In this document: one piece after another, positions 1-6,846 of the stretch
Layout: every line of letters starts with the position of its first letter
Numbering within the stretch: the stretch's first letter is position 1
DNA from: an uncultured Synergistales bacterium
Lineage (GTDB): Bacteria; Synergistota; Synergistia; Synergistales; Aminobacteriaceae
DNA length: 8,196 bases
Assembly (NCBI GenBank): GCA_937957815.1
Contig: CALFXN010000641.1
Span: forward strand, 1 to 8,196
Reading direction: 5' to 3'
The notes under the pieces: model-generated
What the model was told of the DNA's origin: nothing
Seen by the model: the letters and a program-made list of their open reading frames with translations, nothing else
Databases searched by the model: none
Program-made: the position numbers and the translations under genes

Positions 1-623
1 GGATCGAGCGCCCCGACTCGGGAACCGTGTCGTACCTCGGGCGCGATATCCGGACGGGCGGCCGCGGCTGTTTCGCGAATTTCCGCCGGAACGTCCAGGT
101 CGTCTTCCAGAACGTCCCGGCGTCGGTGAACCCGCGGATGACCGCCGCGCGGATCATCGCGGAGCCATTGTCGAACTTCGAATCGCTGACGGACAAAGAG
201 ACGCGCGAGCGCGTCCTCGAACTCCTGTCCGACGTCGGACTCAAGGCGACCGACGCGGAGAAGCTCCCTCACGAATTCAGCGGCGGCGAACTCCAGCGCG
301 TGTGCATCGCGCGTGCGATCGCGGCGCGTCCGCGCCTGATCGTCTACGACGAGGCCGTCAGCAGCCTCGACATGCTCGTGCAGGCGCAGATCTTGTCGCT
401 GATCGAGCGCCTTCGCGCGTCGCTCGGAACCGCGTCGCTCTTCATCTCGCACGACCTTCGCGTCGTCCGCTCGGTCTGCGACGACATCGCGATGCTTCAC
501 GAAGGCCGCATCGTCGAACGGCTTCCTGCCGGCCGACCGCTTTCGGCGTGGTCGCATCCGGCAGCCGTCGACATCGCGAGGGCCGCCGCGAGGAACCTGC
601 GCCCGTCCTGGGCGGGAGCCTGA
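1..623 (+). CDS. ABC transporter ATP-binding protein, oligopeptide/dipeptide/nickel type (5'-truncated by window)
   Basis: This is the C-terminal part of an ATPase that powers a peptide- or nickel-type ABC importer at the cytoplasmic face of the membrane. The frame is open from base 3 (IERPDSGTVSYLGRDI), so the true start and the Walker A loop lie upstream; the GTG at 27 is internal. Visible motifs, in order: the Q-loop (VVFQN, followed by SVNPRMT, typical of the Opp/Dpp/Nik group), the signature FSGGELQR, Walker B LIVYDE with the catalytic Glu, the D-loop SSLD, and the switch His in LFISHD. The residue after the Walker B Glu is Ala where most relatives have Pro (DEA for DEP). The protein stops shortly after a SHPAA segment matching the family's HPYTR region, so it lacks the long C-terminal extension of OppF/DppF and is closer in length to NikE-like ATPases. 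The substrate cannot be told. It converges on the minus-strand operon, with only 22 nt between the two stop codons. Confidence 0.93.
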   Translation, partial: IERPDSGTVSYLGRDIRTGGRGCFANFRRNVQVVFQNVPASVNPRMTAARIIAEPLSNFESLTDKETRERVLELLSDVGLKATDAEKLPHEFSGGELQRVCIARAIAARPRLIVYDEAVSSLDMLVQAQILSLIERLRASLGTASLFISHDLRVVRSVCDDIAMLHEGRIVERLPAGRPLSAWSHPAAVDIARAAARNLRPSWAGA

Positions 624-677
624 CGAGCGGATTCCCGGGAGGCCGTCAGCAGCCCGGACTCCCGGGAATCCGCTCGT
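623..677. terminator. 19-bp perfect inverted repeat between convergent genes, probable bidirectional transcription end signal
   Basis: Bases 623-641 and 659-677 are perfect reverse complements (core TCCCGGGAATCCGCTCG on the right arm) around a 17-nt loop. The left arm begins on the last base of the ABC-ATPase stop codon. The right arm encodes residues near the C terminus of the response regulator, whose own stop (646-648) lies in the loop. A stem this long and GC-rich between convergent genes would fold in transcripts from either strand and could end both. No T-run follows on either side, so it is not a classical intrinsic terminator. It could instead act as an RNA 3'-end stabiliser or a block to read-through. 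The repeat is seen directly; its role is inferred. Confidence 0.7.
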
Positions 678-1080
678 TCGTGAGGATCCAGTAAAGGCCG
701 ACGCGCTGGACGGCCTGGGTGAACTCGTCGAAGCTCACGGGCTTGCGGACGTAGCCGTTCGCGCCGAGATTGTAGCTCTCGACGATATCCCGCTCCTCGC
801 TCGACGACGTGAAGACGACGACCGGGAGCAAGCGCGTCCGTTCGTCCGAGCGGATGCGGCGGAGGACGTCGAGCCCGTCCACCTTCGGAAGCTTCAGATC
901 CAGGAGGACGACGACGGGAAGTCCCTGCCCCCGCCCCGCTCCGAGCAGGCGGTCGATCGCCTGCGCCCCGTCCCGGACGACCGTGATCCGGTTCGTGATG
1001 TTCGCCTTCCGGAGCGCCCGCACCGTGAGTTCCTCGTCGTCCGGATTGTCTTCCACAAGAAGGATTTCCCTGTCTTCCAC
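646..1080 (-). CDS. Single-domain response regulator, Rcp1-like (stand-alone receiver)
   Basis: This 144-residue protein is a CheY-type receiver domain with no DNA-binding or enzymatic output domain. The acidic pair is E10/D11 (LLVEDNPDD), the phospho-acceptor is D61 (LLDLKLPKVDG), the switch Thr is T91 (VVFTSS), the aromatic switch residue is Y110, and the invariant Lys is K113 (VRKP). The C-terminal sequence around VGLYWILTNE is typical of Rcp1-like regulators that partner phytochrome-type and other PAS histidine kinases. Translation starts at a GTG seven bases after the upstream kinase stop, with a GAGG ribosome site 5 nt before it, so it is probably translationally coupled to the kinase. 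It most likely takes phosphate from that kinase and passes it on by protein-protein contact or a phosphorelay. Its last residues (IPGSPGC) lie within the inverted repeat at the convergent gene end. Confidence 0.94.
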   Translation of the reverse strand: MEDREILLVEDNPDDEELTVRALRKANITNRITVVRDGAQAIDRLLGAGRGQGLPVVVLLDLKLPKVDGLDVLRRIRSDERTRLLPVVVFTSSSEERDIVESYNLGANGYVRKPVSFDEFTQAVQRVGLYWILTNERIPGSPGC

Positions 1081-1085
1081 CGCCG

Positions 1086-1089
1086 CCTC
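1086..1089 (-). promoter_or_regulatory. Ribosome binding site of the response regulator
   Basis: GAGG on the minus strand lies 5 nt before the GTG at 1080 and overlaps the TGA stop of the kinase gene (1088-1090). It supports the GTG start and coupling of the two reading frames. Confidence 0.6.
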
Positions 1090-3226
1090 ACACTCCCTCT
1101 TCCGGCGCCGGCATCGTGAACGAGAAGGTCGCCCCCCCGTCGACGATTCCGTCCGCCCATATCCGTCCGCCGTGCCGCCGGACGATCCGCTGGACCGTCA
1201 CGAGCCCGATTCCCGACCCGGGGAACTCGTCCGCGCGGTGCAACCGCTGAAACGGACCGAACAGCTTGTTCGCGTACTCCATGTCGAATCCCGCGCCGTC
1301 GTCCTTCACGAAGCACTCCCACATGTCGTCGTTCCTCGCCGCGCCGAATTCGATCCGCGCGGACGGCTTTTTCCCCGTGAACTTCCACGCGTTGCGCAGG
1401 AGGTTATCCATGACGATCCGCGCGAGCCCCCGGTCCGCCATCACGGGGACGCTCTCCGGGACAACCGTTTCGACGCGGCGGTCCGACTCCGCCTCCCGAA
1501 GCTCCTTCAGGATCGCCCGCGCGAGTTCCGCGAGATCGACGCGCTCGGGGTGCAGCTCGGATCGCGAGATCCGGGACAGCATCAGCAGGTCGTCGATCAG
1601 GCCGCCCATCCGGTCCGCCGCCGCGCAGATCCGGCCGACATACCCCCGGCACCGTTCGTCGAGCGCGTCGCCACAATCCTCGGAAAGCGCCTGTCCGAAC
1701 CCCGTCATGGCGCGGAGCGGCGCGCGTAGGTCGTGGGAAACGGAATAGGTGAACGCCTCCATCTCCGCCGTCGCCGTTTCGAGCTCCCTGGTCCGCTCGC
1801 GGACGCGCGACTCGAGATCGGCGTTCATCGTCCGGATGGTCTCCTCGGCGCGCTTGCGTTCGGTGACATCGCGGATGATGGCCTGGAAGAAAGTCCTGCC
1901 GTCGACGACGATGGATCGCGCGCTGATCTCCACGGGGAAGACGGTTCCGTCCCTTTTCCGGTGAAGCGCTTCGCTGCGGTAGGCTCCTTCGCGACCGATC
2001 CTGCGGATCCTTTGCCGGAACTCCTCGAGATCTTCGGGGGCGACGAGGTCGGTCGTCCGGAGCCGGAGGATCTCGTCCCCCGAATAGCCGTACGCCTCGG
2101 ACGCGCGTTCGTTCGCCTCGACGATCCGTTCGTCGCCGTCGACGAGAAGGATGATGTCGTTGGCATACCGCACGAGGTATTCGAAATGACGGAGCAGCGC
2201 GTCGCGCTCGCGCCGCGCCTCGGCTTCGGCGCGGTAGCGTTCCTTCTGCACGCGCTGCACGAAGAAACCGGACACGACGAGGACGAGTGCCATGGAACCG
2301 AAAACGAGTGAAAAGATCAGCGCCGACTGCGTCCGGAAGCCTTCGAAAGCCTCCTCCTCGCTGATCTTTGCGATCAGGAACCACGACATCGACGGGATGG
2401 GTTCGATCACGGCAAACACCGGAACGCCGTTGTAATCCCGCCCGCGCGTGAAGCCCGTGTATCCGCGCATCGCCGCGACCGCCGGGACATCGGCCGTTTC
2501 GTCTCCGATGCGCACGCGGAGCGTCATTGCCGTGTTCCTGCGTTGGCGGAGTTCGTTGAGGGCCAGCACGAACTCTCCGTCTCTGCGGACGATCAGCGAT
2601 TCGGCCGTTCGGCTCGGAACCGGCCAGGTCCGGATCATCGGGTAGAGGAACTCATCGGGGGAAATTTCGAGGTAGACCGCCCCGATCGCGCGAGCGGAGG
2701 CGCTGCCGCGCCGGAACAGCGGCGTCGCTACGCCGCACGCGGCACCGTGCCCGGGCGCCGTGTGGAGATCGACGAAAAACGGCGTCCGGAGCTCCATGGC
2801 CCGGAGCGCCGCCGAGTGGACCTCCGGGCAGACGGGCTTCGGATCGCCGGAGAGGTTCAGGATACGTTCACCATCAGCGTCGAGCAGAATGACATCGGAA
2901 TACCCGTAATAGAGCCGAAAACGTCTCAGGATTCCACGGACGCTGTCGGCGTCGGCTGAGGGATCTTTCGAAAGCAGCCGTTCGACCTCGCGGACGAGAA
3001 AGGGGCTTTCCATGACGATCCCGCCGTCGCCGAGCCGCTCGCGCCGCCAGAGTCCGATCTGATCGACCTTGAGGCGCGCGACCGTCAGGAGTTCGTTCCG
3101 GACGTCCGCGAGCACTCTCCCCTCGCGGACGTGATGGAAGACGAGCCCTCCCGCGAGAATGAGTCCCTCGACGAGAAGGACGACGAAAACGAAGGAAAAC
3201 GGAAAAATCCGTTCCGTCTTCGCCAT
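1088..3226 (-). CDS. Membrane sensor histidine kinase: Cache-like extracytoplasmic domain, PAS, HisKA, HATPase_c
   Basis: This is a 712-residue sensor kinase, counted from the ATG at 3226. Residues 9-30 form a membrane helix. Residues about 31-298 form an extracytoplasmic sensor that looks like a double Cache (motifs YGYSDVILLDADGE, AVYLEISPDEFLYP, LALNELR, GRDYNGVPVFAVIEP). Residues 301-323 are the second helix. A PAS domain follows (about 345-456, ending IRDVTERKRAEE), then a coiled-coil linker (about 460-490) and HisKA with phospho-acceptor H498 (SVSHDLRAPLR). The ATPase has an N-box with N612 (NLLRNAWKFT), a G1 box DDGAGFD at 642-648 and a G2 box GSGIGL at 670-675. No receiver domain is attached; the next gene supplies one. 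Starting at the TTG at 3256 would add ten residues. I prefer the ATG because the membrane helix follows it closely, although its GAGG site is only 2 nt away. It lies 39 nt after the HD-GYP gene. The ligand is unknown. Confidence 0.94.
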   Translation of the reverse strand: MAKTERIFPFSFVFVVLLVEGLILAGGLVFHHVREGRVLADVRNELLTVARLKVDQIGLWRRERLGDGGIVMESPFLVREVERLLSKDPSADADSVRGILRRFRLYYGYSDVILLDADGERILNLSGDPKPVCPEVHSAALRAMELRTPFFVDLHTAPGHGAACGVATPLFRRGSASARAIGAVYLEISPDEFLYPMIRTWPVPSRTAESLIVRRDGEFVLALNELRQRRNTAMTLRVRIGDETADVPAVAAMRGYTGFTRGRDYNGVPVFAVIEPIPSMSWFLIAKISEEEAFEGFRTQSALIFSLVFGSMALVLVVSGFFVQRVQKERYRAEAEARRERDALLRHFEYLVRYANDIILLVDGDERIVEANERASEAYGYSGDEILRLRTTDLVAPEDLEEFRQRIRRIGREGAYRSEALHRKRDGTVFPVEISARSIVVDGRTFFQAIIRDVTERKRAEETIRTMNADLESRVRERTRELETATAEMEAFTYSVSHDLRAPLRAMTGFGQALSEDCGDALDERCRGYVGRICAAADRMGGLIDDLLMLSRISRSELHPERVDLAELARAILKELREAESDRRVETVVPESVPVMADRGLARIVMDNLLRNAWKFTGKKPSARIEFGAARNDDMWECFVKDDGAGFDMEYANKLFGPFQRLHRADEFPGSGIGLVTVQRIVRRHGGRIWADGIVDGGATFSFTMPAPEEGV

Positions 3227-3265
3227 AGCCTCACGTCCGGCGCAGTCCGTCCTCAAAACGCGCCG

Positions 3266-5128
3266 TCATCGCTCCACCGCCGGCGGAAAATCGAACCGGC
3301 CTTCCCGAAACAACGCGACGCACGCGTCGGCGACGCAGGCGTCGTAGAGAACGCCGCGTCTCGCCCCGATCTCCGCGAGCGCGGCGTCGAGGCCGAGCGC
3401 GCTCCTGTACGGACGATCGGAGGTCATGGCCTCAACGACGTCCGCCACGGCCAGTATCCGGGCCTCTTCGCAGATCGCGTCGCCGGTCAGCCCGTCGGGG
3501 TACCCCGAGCCGTCCATTCGCTCGTGGTGTTCCCTGACGATCCGGGCAAGCAGCGGCGGGAAACCGACCTCGCCGATGATCCGGCCCCCCTCGGAGGCAT
3601 GCCGCCGGACGAGATCCATCTCCTGCGGCGTCAGGGCGCCGGGCTTCCCGAGGATGTCCGGAGGAATCGAGATCATGCCGATGTCGTGAAGCATCGCGGC
3701 CGCCCGGACGAGATCGGTCCGCTCGGGATCGTAACCGAGTTCCCGCGCGACGGCCTCGGCGAGCAGGGCCGCCCTCCTGTCGTGCCCGGTTTCCGGACAC
3801 TCCAGGCGATCCAGGATCTTCGTCGTGAGCGCGATGGCGTCGTCCATGAGCTTTCGGACGCGGCTCTTCTGCATGTCGGACTCCGAGAGAAGATCTTCGA
3901 TAATCCGGGTGCGTCGCTCGAGATCCTCATTCGCCCGCCGGAGCTTCTCCTCCGCCTCGTGAAAGTCCGTGACGTCGTGGGCGATCGAAAAGATCATCGT
4001 CGCGCCCTCCATTTCGACCGGGCCCGCGAAGACCTCCATCCACCGGGATGAGCCGTCCCTGAGGCGATGCGGCATGAGATACCTCCGCGGCCCCTGCGAC
4101 GCTTCCAGAAGCCGTTGCCGTAACTCCTCCTCGACGGGCTCGGCGCTCAGGTCGCGTGTCCGGAGCTTCAGGAACTTCTCCCTCGGGTAACCGTAGAACT
4201 TCGTCGTCGCAGCGTTGCAATCGACGTATCGGCCGGTCTTCGGATCGACGATGTACATGACGGCGTGGGATTTGTGGAAGATGCTGCTGTATCGCCGCTC
4301 GCTCTCGCGCAGCGCGGTCTCCGTCTCGCTCTGCGCCGTGATGTCCCGCCCGACGAGTATGATCCCGGTCGGATCGCCGCCGGATGCCTCGTAGAGGTTC
4401 CGGACGGTCCATCGCATGTGGCGGCTCTTGCCGGATTTCGTTCGGATCGTCGAGATGAAATCTTCCGACGTTCCCTCCCCGCCGCCCAGGATCCTGAGAC
4501 GCGACTCGACGGACGCCCGGTAGACCGGATCGGGATACAGCCACTCCCTGAATCCGGCCCCCTCCATGACGACTTCGACTCGCGTGTATCCGCTGATGAT
4601 CTCCGCCGCCCTGTTCCAGATGACGGGTTCGCGGTTTTCGTTGAGGACCTCGAACCAGATGTTCGCGTGATCGATGACGCTTTCGAGGTACTGCTTCAGG
4701 CTTTCCTGTTCCTGTTCCGCGAGGATATGCTTCGTCACGTCGCTCAGGATCGTCGCGAAGTATCCGAGCGCGGGCGAAAAGACGGAGATATCGAGGTGCT
4801 TGCCGAGTTTCGGATAGTACGCGACGAAGCGCGTCGAATCCCGTTCGAGCGCGGCTCTCGCGTAGATCGACAGATACGGGACGGGCGATCCGAAAAGCCC
4901 GCCTCCCCTTTTTCCGACGATTTCCTCGCGCGAGAGTCCGACGATGCGTTCGTAGGCGCGGTTGACGTCGAGAAACTCGTAGTCCGCGGCCCTTCCGTTC
5001 TCCATGATGACCCTGTGGAGCGCAAGGCCTTCCGCCATATTCGTGAACAGGGATCCGGCGAGATCGTGGATCCGGGCCGGGGATGGCTTCATATCGCTTT
5101 CCGCGCGACTTTCGATTTTCCTCTCCAT
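3266..5128 (-). CDS. Triple-PAS HD-GYP domain protein, probable c-di-GMP phosphodiesterase
   Basis: This 620-residue soluble protein has no membrane segment. Three PAS-type domains lie at about 20-135 (LFTNMAEGLALHRVI, then ATILSDVTK), 142-268 (ending GRDITAQSE) and 275-392 (ending AHDVTDFHEAEE). A coiled coil (about 388-425) leads to an HD-GYP domain at about 430-620. The expected metal and active-site residues are present: H449, H481-D482 (MLHDIG), K495, H510, H534-H535, G542-Y543-P544 (DGSGYPDGL) and D563 (AVADVVEAMTSDRPYR). Family members hydrolyse c-di-GMP to pGpG or GMP, so an active enzyme is likely. A GTG at 5149 is in frame but abuts the upstream stop; the ATG at 5128 has a GGAGG site 9 nt before it and is preferred. 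The gene is second in the operon, 21 nt after the FapA-family gene. Its PAS domains probably bind cytoplasmic cues or cofactors, none identifiable here. Confidence 0.94.
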   Translation of the reverse strand: MERKIESRAESDMKPSPARIHDLAGSLFTNMAEGLALHRVIMENGRAADYEFLDVNRAYERIVGLSREEIVGKRGGGLFGSPVPYLSIYARAALERDSTRFVAYYPKLGKHLDISVFSPALGYFATILSDVTKHILAEQEQESLKQYLESVIDHANIWFEVLNENREPVIWNRAAEIISGYTRVEVVMEGAGFREWLYPDPVYRASVESRLRILGGGEGTSEDFISTIRTKSGKSRHMRWTVRNLYEASGGDPTGIILVGRDITAQSETETALRESERRYSSIFHKSHAVMYIVDPKTGRYVDCNAATTKFYGYPREKFLKLRTRDLSAEPVEEELRQRLLEASQGPRRYLMPHRLRDGSSRWMEVFAGPVEMEGATMIFSIAHDVTDFHEAEEKLRRANEDLERRTRIIEDLLSESDMQKSRVRKLMDDAIALTTKILDRLECPETGHDRRAALLAEAVARELGYDPERTDLVRAAAMLHDIGMISIPPDILGKPGALTPQEMDLVRRHASEGGRIIGEVGFPPLLARIVREHHERMDGSGYPDGLTGDAICEEARILAVADVVEAMTSDRPYRSALGLDAALAEIGARRGVLYDACVADACVALFREGRFDFPPAVER

Positions 5129-5137
5129 GGTCTCAAT

Positions 5138-5142
5138 CCTCC
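5138..5142 (-). promoter_or_regulatory. Ribosome binding site of the HD-GYP gene
   Basis: GGAGG on the minus strand, 9 nt upstream of the ATG at 5128, sits in the 21-nt gap after the FapA-family stop codon. It decides for the ATG over the in-frame GTG at 5149, which it would follow rather than precede. Confidence 0.7.
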
Positions 5143-5149
5143 GCGACAC

Positions 5150-6679
5150 TCATTTGAAGGCTTCGCGAACGATGGCGTTTCCGTCCGTGTCCAGTGTGAA
5201 AGAGGAGAACGTTTCCACTTTCCTGATGATCATCGTCTGGTCGAAAATCCGGATCGTCACGTTCGGGTAGATCTTCTCCCGGATACGGACCTTCGGCAGC
5301 ACGACGCCGTCCGCGAACGGCCGCCGCCGCACGAGCTCCTCCTCGGCCGCCTGAAGCTCCGAGAGCGTCTTCACGAGTTTCGTGTGGTGCTGCGCGAGAG
5401 CGAGAACCGTCTTCCGGTCGTCGACGGACATCAGATCCTGCTGGAATCCATGAGTCTTCGTCTTCATCGACGCGAGGGCGAGTTCCACGCGCCCTTTCAG
5501 TTCTTCCGACTCTTTCTTCCTGGCAACGATATCCCTGAGCCACTCCTGAACGAACGGATCGGAACCGGCCTGGAGCTGCGTCACCGGCTCGAGGACCGAT
5601 CCCGCGCCGAACAGCTCGATGAGGTTCCTCGCCATGACCTGCCCTCCGACGACACCGCGCTGGTTCTTCCCGAGCACGAAGACTGTATCCCGCGACTTGA
5701 GCGTCGCGAAGAGCGAATACCCCTGGACGTTGATATTCCCTGCCGCGATCACCGTTCCGTACTCCACGAAACCGACCGTGGCCCCCTTGTCCGCCCGGAT
5801 TACCGACTGGTCGCCGATCACGCCGCCCCTGACGAGGCAGACGCCTCCGCAGAAGACCTTTGCGTTGAGGACGCTCCTCGCGATCTCGACGTTTCCCGTC
5901 GCCTTGATCCGGAAGCCTTGCTGGAGACTTCCGCTGACGACGACCGCGCCGGGAAAGTCGATATCTCCCGTGTGCATCCCGACGTCTCCCTTTATATTCA
6001 GGACGGAGACGACGTCCAGAATTCTTCCGTCGAACGAAGGCTGTCCGTCGATTCGCGAAAGGACGCGCAGCGCGTCTCCTTCGGGGACGGCCTCGACGTT
6101 CGGACCGCAGGCGATCCCGAGATCCTTCGCGGGCGCAGCCGGAACCGGGGCGCCGAAGACATCCGTGCCGTCGCTCCCCGGAACCGGCAACGTGACGATC
6201 GCGATGGAATCGCCTTTCGCGACGACGGGGTTGCTCCACATATTCTTCCAGTCGATCGCCTGTTCCGTATTCGTATCATAGGAACGCGTCCGCTCCATTC
6301 GACACAGGAAGTCGATCGAGGAGGGCGTCGGTGACGTCGGCGGCGTTCCGCGCAGGACGACCGCCTTTTCGTCGACGATCGTTTCGCCGCTGTTGCAGCG
6401 TTCGACGAGCGACGTCGCAAGAGAGCGATCGACTTCGAGACGTTCCTGCTCGAGCGCGAGAAGAACTTCGGCCAGATCGACGGAGGCTCCTCCCGAGACT
6501 GGAGGGTAGAGCTCCAGCCATGCCGTCATCCGGTCCCGGTCGACGCGGATCTTGTAGCTGCCGTCGCGCGGCACGGGATCCGGAGGTTCCTGAATCGTCA
6601 CTCCTGAGAGAAGGCGTTCGACGTCTTTCACGAGTTTCTGCAGGTTCGCGAGTTTCAGATCTTCGGTCGTCGGTTTCAT
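5150..6679 (-). CDS. FapA/DUF342 family protein (flagellar assembly protein A-like)
   Basis: This 509-residue protein is counted from the ATG at 6679. The family hallmark is clear at about 155-200: a GDSIAIVTLPVPG stretch, then GTDVFGAPVPA and a GPNVE turn. Residues about 225-360 are a run of short Gly/Val strands (IKGDVGMHTGDIDFPG, SGSLQQGFRIKATGNVEI, ADKGATVGFVEYGTVIAAGNI) typical of the right-handed beta-helix of DUF342. Residues about 375-450 are charged and probably coiled coil, followed by a C-terminal beta segment (about 457-490, with YPNVTIRIFD). No signal peptide or membrane helix is seen, so it is likely cytoplasmic. FapA of Vibrio is tied to flagellar assembly, but most family members have no assigned role, so the function here is open. 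It is the first gene of the operon. An in-frame TTG at 6742 and a GTG at 6712 could lengthen the N terminus. The ATG is chosen because a charged helix typical of a natural N terminus follows it, though its upstream purine tract (AAAAAGGGG) directly touches the ATG. Confidence 0.88.
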   Translation of the reverse strand: MKPTTEDLKLANLQKLVKDVERLLSGVTIQEPPDPVPRDGSYKIRVDRDRMTAWLELYPPVSGGASVDLAEVLLALEQERLEVDRSLATSLVERCNSGETIVDEKAVVLRGTPPTSPTPSSIDFLCRMERTRSYDTNTEQAIDWKNMWSNPVVAKGDSIAIVTLPVPGSDGTDVFGAPVPAAPAKDLGIACGPNVEAVPEGDALRVLSRIDGQPSFDGRILDVVSVLNIKGDVGMHTGDIDFPGAVVVSGSLQQGFRIKATGNVEIARSVLNAKVFCGGVCLVRGGVIGDQSVIRADKGATVGFVEYGTVIAAGNINVQGYSLFATLKSRDTVFVLGKNQRGVVGGQVMARNLIELFGAGSVLEPVTQLQAGSDPFVQEWLRDIVARKKESEELKGRVELALASMKTKTHGFQQDLMSVDDRKTVLALAQHHTKLVKTLSELQAAEEELVRRRPFADGVVLPKVRIREKIYPNVTIRIFDQTMIIRKVETFSSFTLDTDGNAIVREAFK

Positions 6680-6710
6680 CCCCTTTTTCGGAGGATCCGG
6701 CTGCGGTGAC

Positions 6711-6728
6711 ACGCGAAAAAACGCGAAA
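6711..6728. repeat. Short tandem direct repeat in the operon leader
   Basis: ACGCGAAA occurs at 6711-6718 and again at 6721-6728, ten bases (one helical turn) apart. The CGCG pairs on either side of the six-A tract could also form a weak 4-bp stem. It lies between the proposed operon promoter and the FapA-family ATG. It may be a small regulator site or simply chance; the repeat itself is plain in the sequence. Confidence 0.35.
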
Positions 6729-6755
6729 GACTCTACACGCAAATGGGATTTTACT

Positions 6756-6772
6756 GTATTGTTATACCATAC
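6756..6772. repeat. Imperfect palindrome overlapping the promoter core, possible operator
   Basis: The 17-bp stretch GTATTGTTATACCATAC has half-sites GTATnGT and ACnATAC around a 3-bp centre, so six of seven positions pair. It covers the proposed operon -10 box, so a dimeric regulator bound there would block the promoter. No DNA-binding regulator is encoded in the window to match it, and AT-rich promoter DNA can give such symmetry by chance. Confidence 0.35.
6761..6769 (-). promoter_or_regulatory. Candidate extended -10 promoter of the FapA/HD-GYP/kinase/regulator operon
   Basis: On the minus strand this reads TGGTATAAC: a TG-n extended -10 element with TATAAC, one mismatch from TATAAT. The matching -35 position (about 6784-6789, ATGTTT) is poor, which extended -10 promoters tolerate. 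Transcription would start near 6754, giving a leader of about 75 nt before the ATG at 6679 but only about 12 nt before the alternative TTG at 6742, another reason to prefer the ATG. It sits in the AT-rich core of the intergenic region. Confidence 0.45.
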
Positions 6773-6839
6773 TCGAACGTAGAAAACATATTACCGTGGT
6801 CCACAGGCGCATTTCCGAACGATGCTCCGCCCGGGAAAC

Positions 6840-6846
6840 GAGGTGA
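6840..6846 (+). promoter_or_regulatory. Ribosome binding site of the CHASE-PAS sensor gene
   Basis: GAGGTGA is a seven-base match to the 16S anti-Shine-Dalgarno complement and ends 8 nt before the ATG at 6855. An in-frame upstream ATG (6822) has no comparable site and would place this sequence inside the gene, so 6855 is chosen. Confidence 0.6.

Noticed and set aside
809..1729. 306-codon open frame on the plus strand
   Set aside because: It crosses the receiver/kinase boundary antisense, and its Ser/Arg-rich translation has no domain features.
1404..2384. 326-codon open frame on the minus strand in another frame of the kinase gene
   Set aside because: It is a same-strand shadow of the kinase with extreme Arg/Pro/Gly content; the kinase frame carries all motifs.
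3226..3256. TTG at 3256 as the kinase start
   Set aside because: Its nearest GGAG is 15 nt away, and the ten extra residues add nothing recognisable before the membrane helix, so the ATG at 3226 is more likely. The alternative cannot be fully excluded.
3131..4051. 306-codon open frame on the plus strand
   Set aside because: It is antisense to the HD-GYP and kinase genes, with low-complexity charged sequence and no supported ribosome site.
5133..6239. 368-codon open frame on the minus strand overlapping the FapA-like gene
   Set aside because: It is an Arg/Gly-rich out-of-frame shadow inside a gene with a clear FapA/DUF342 signature.
4265..6334. 689-codon open frame on the plus strand
   Set aside because: It lies antisense across both the FapA-like and HD-GYP genes, whose protein motifs are unmistakable. 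Its translation is Arg/Asp-rich with no recognisable domain, as expected for the opposite strand of GC-rich genes.
6680..6760. Possible c-di-GMP riboswitch in the operon leader
   Set aside because: The context made it tempting, but the leader of about 75 nt shows no paired stems or conserved GEMM-like layout beyond a 4-bp CGCG pairing.
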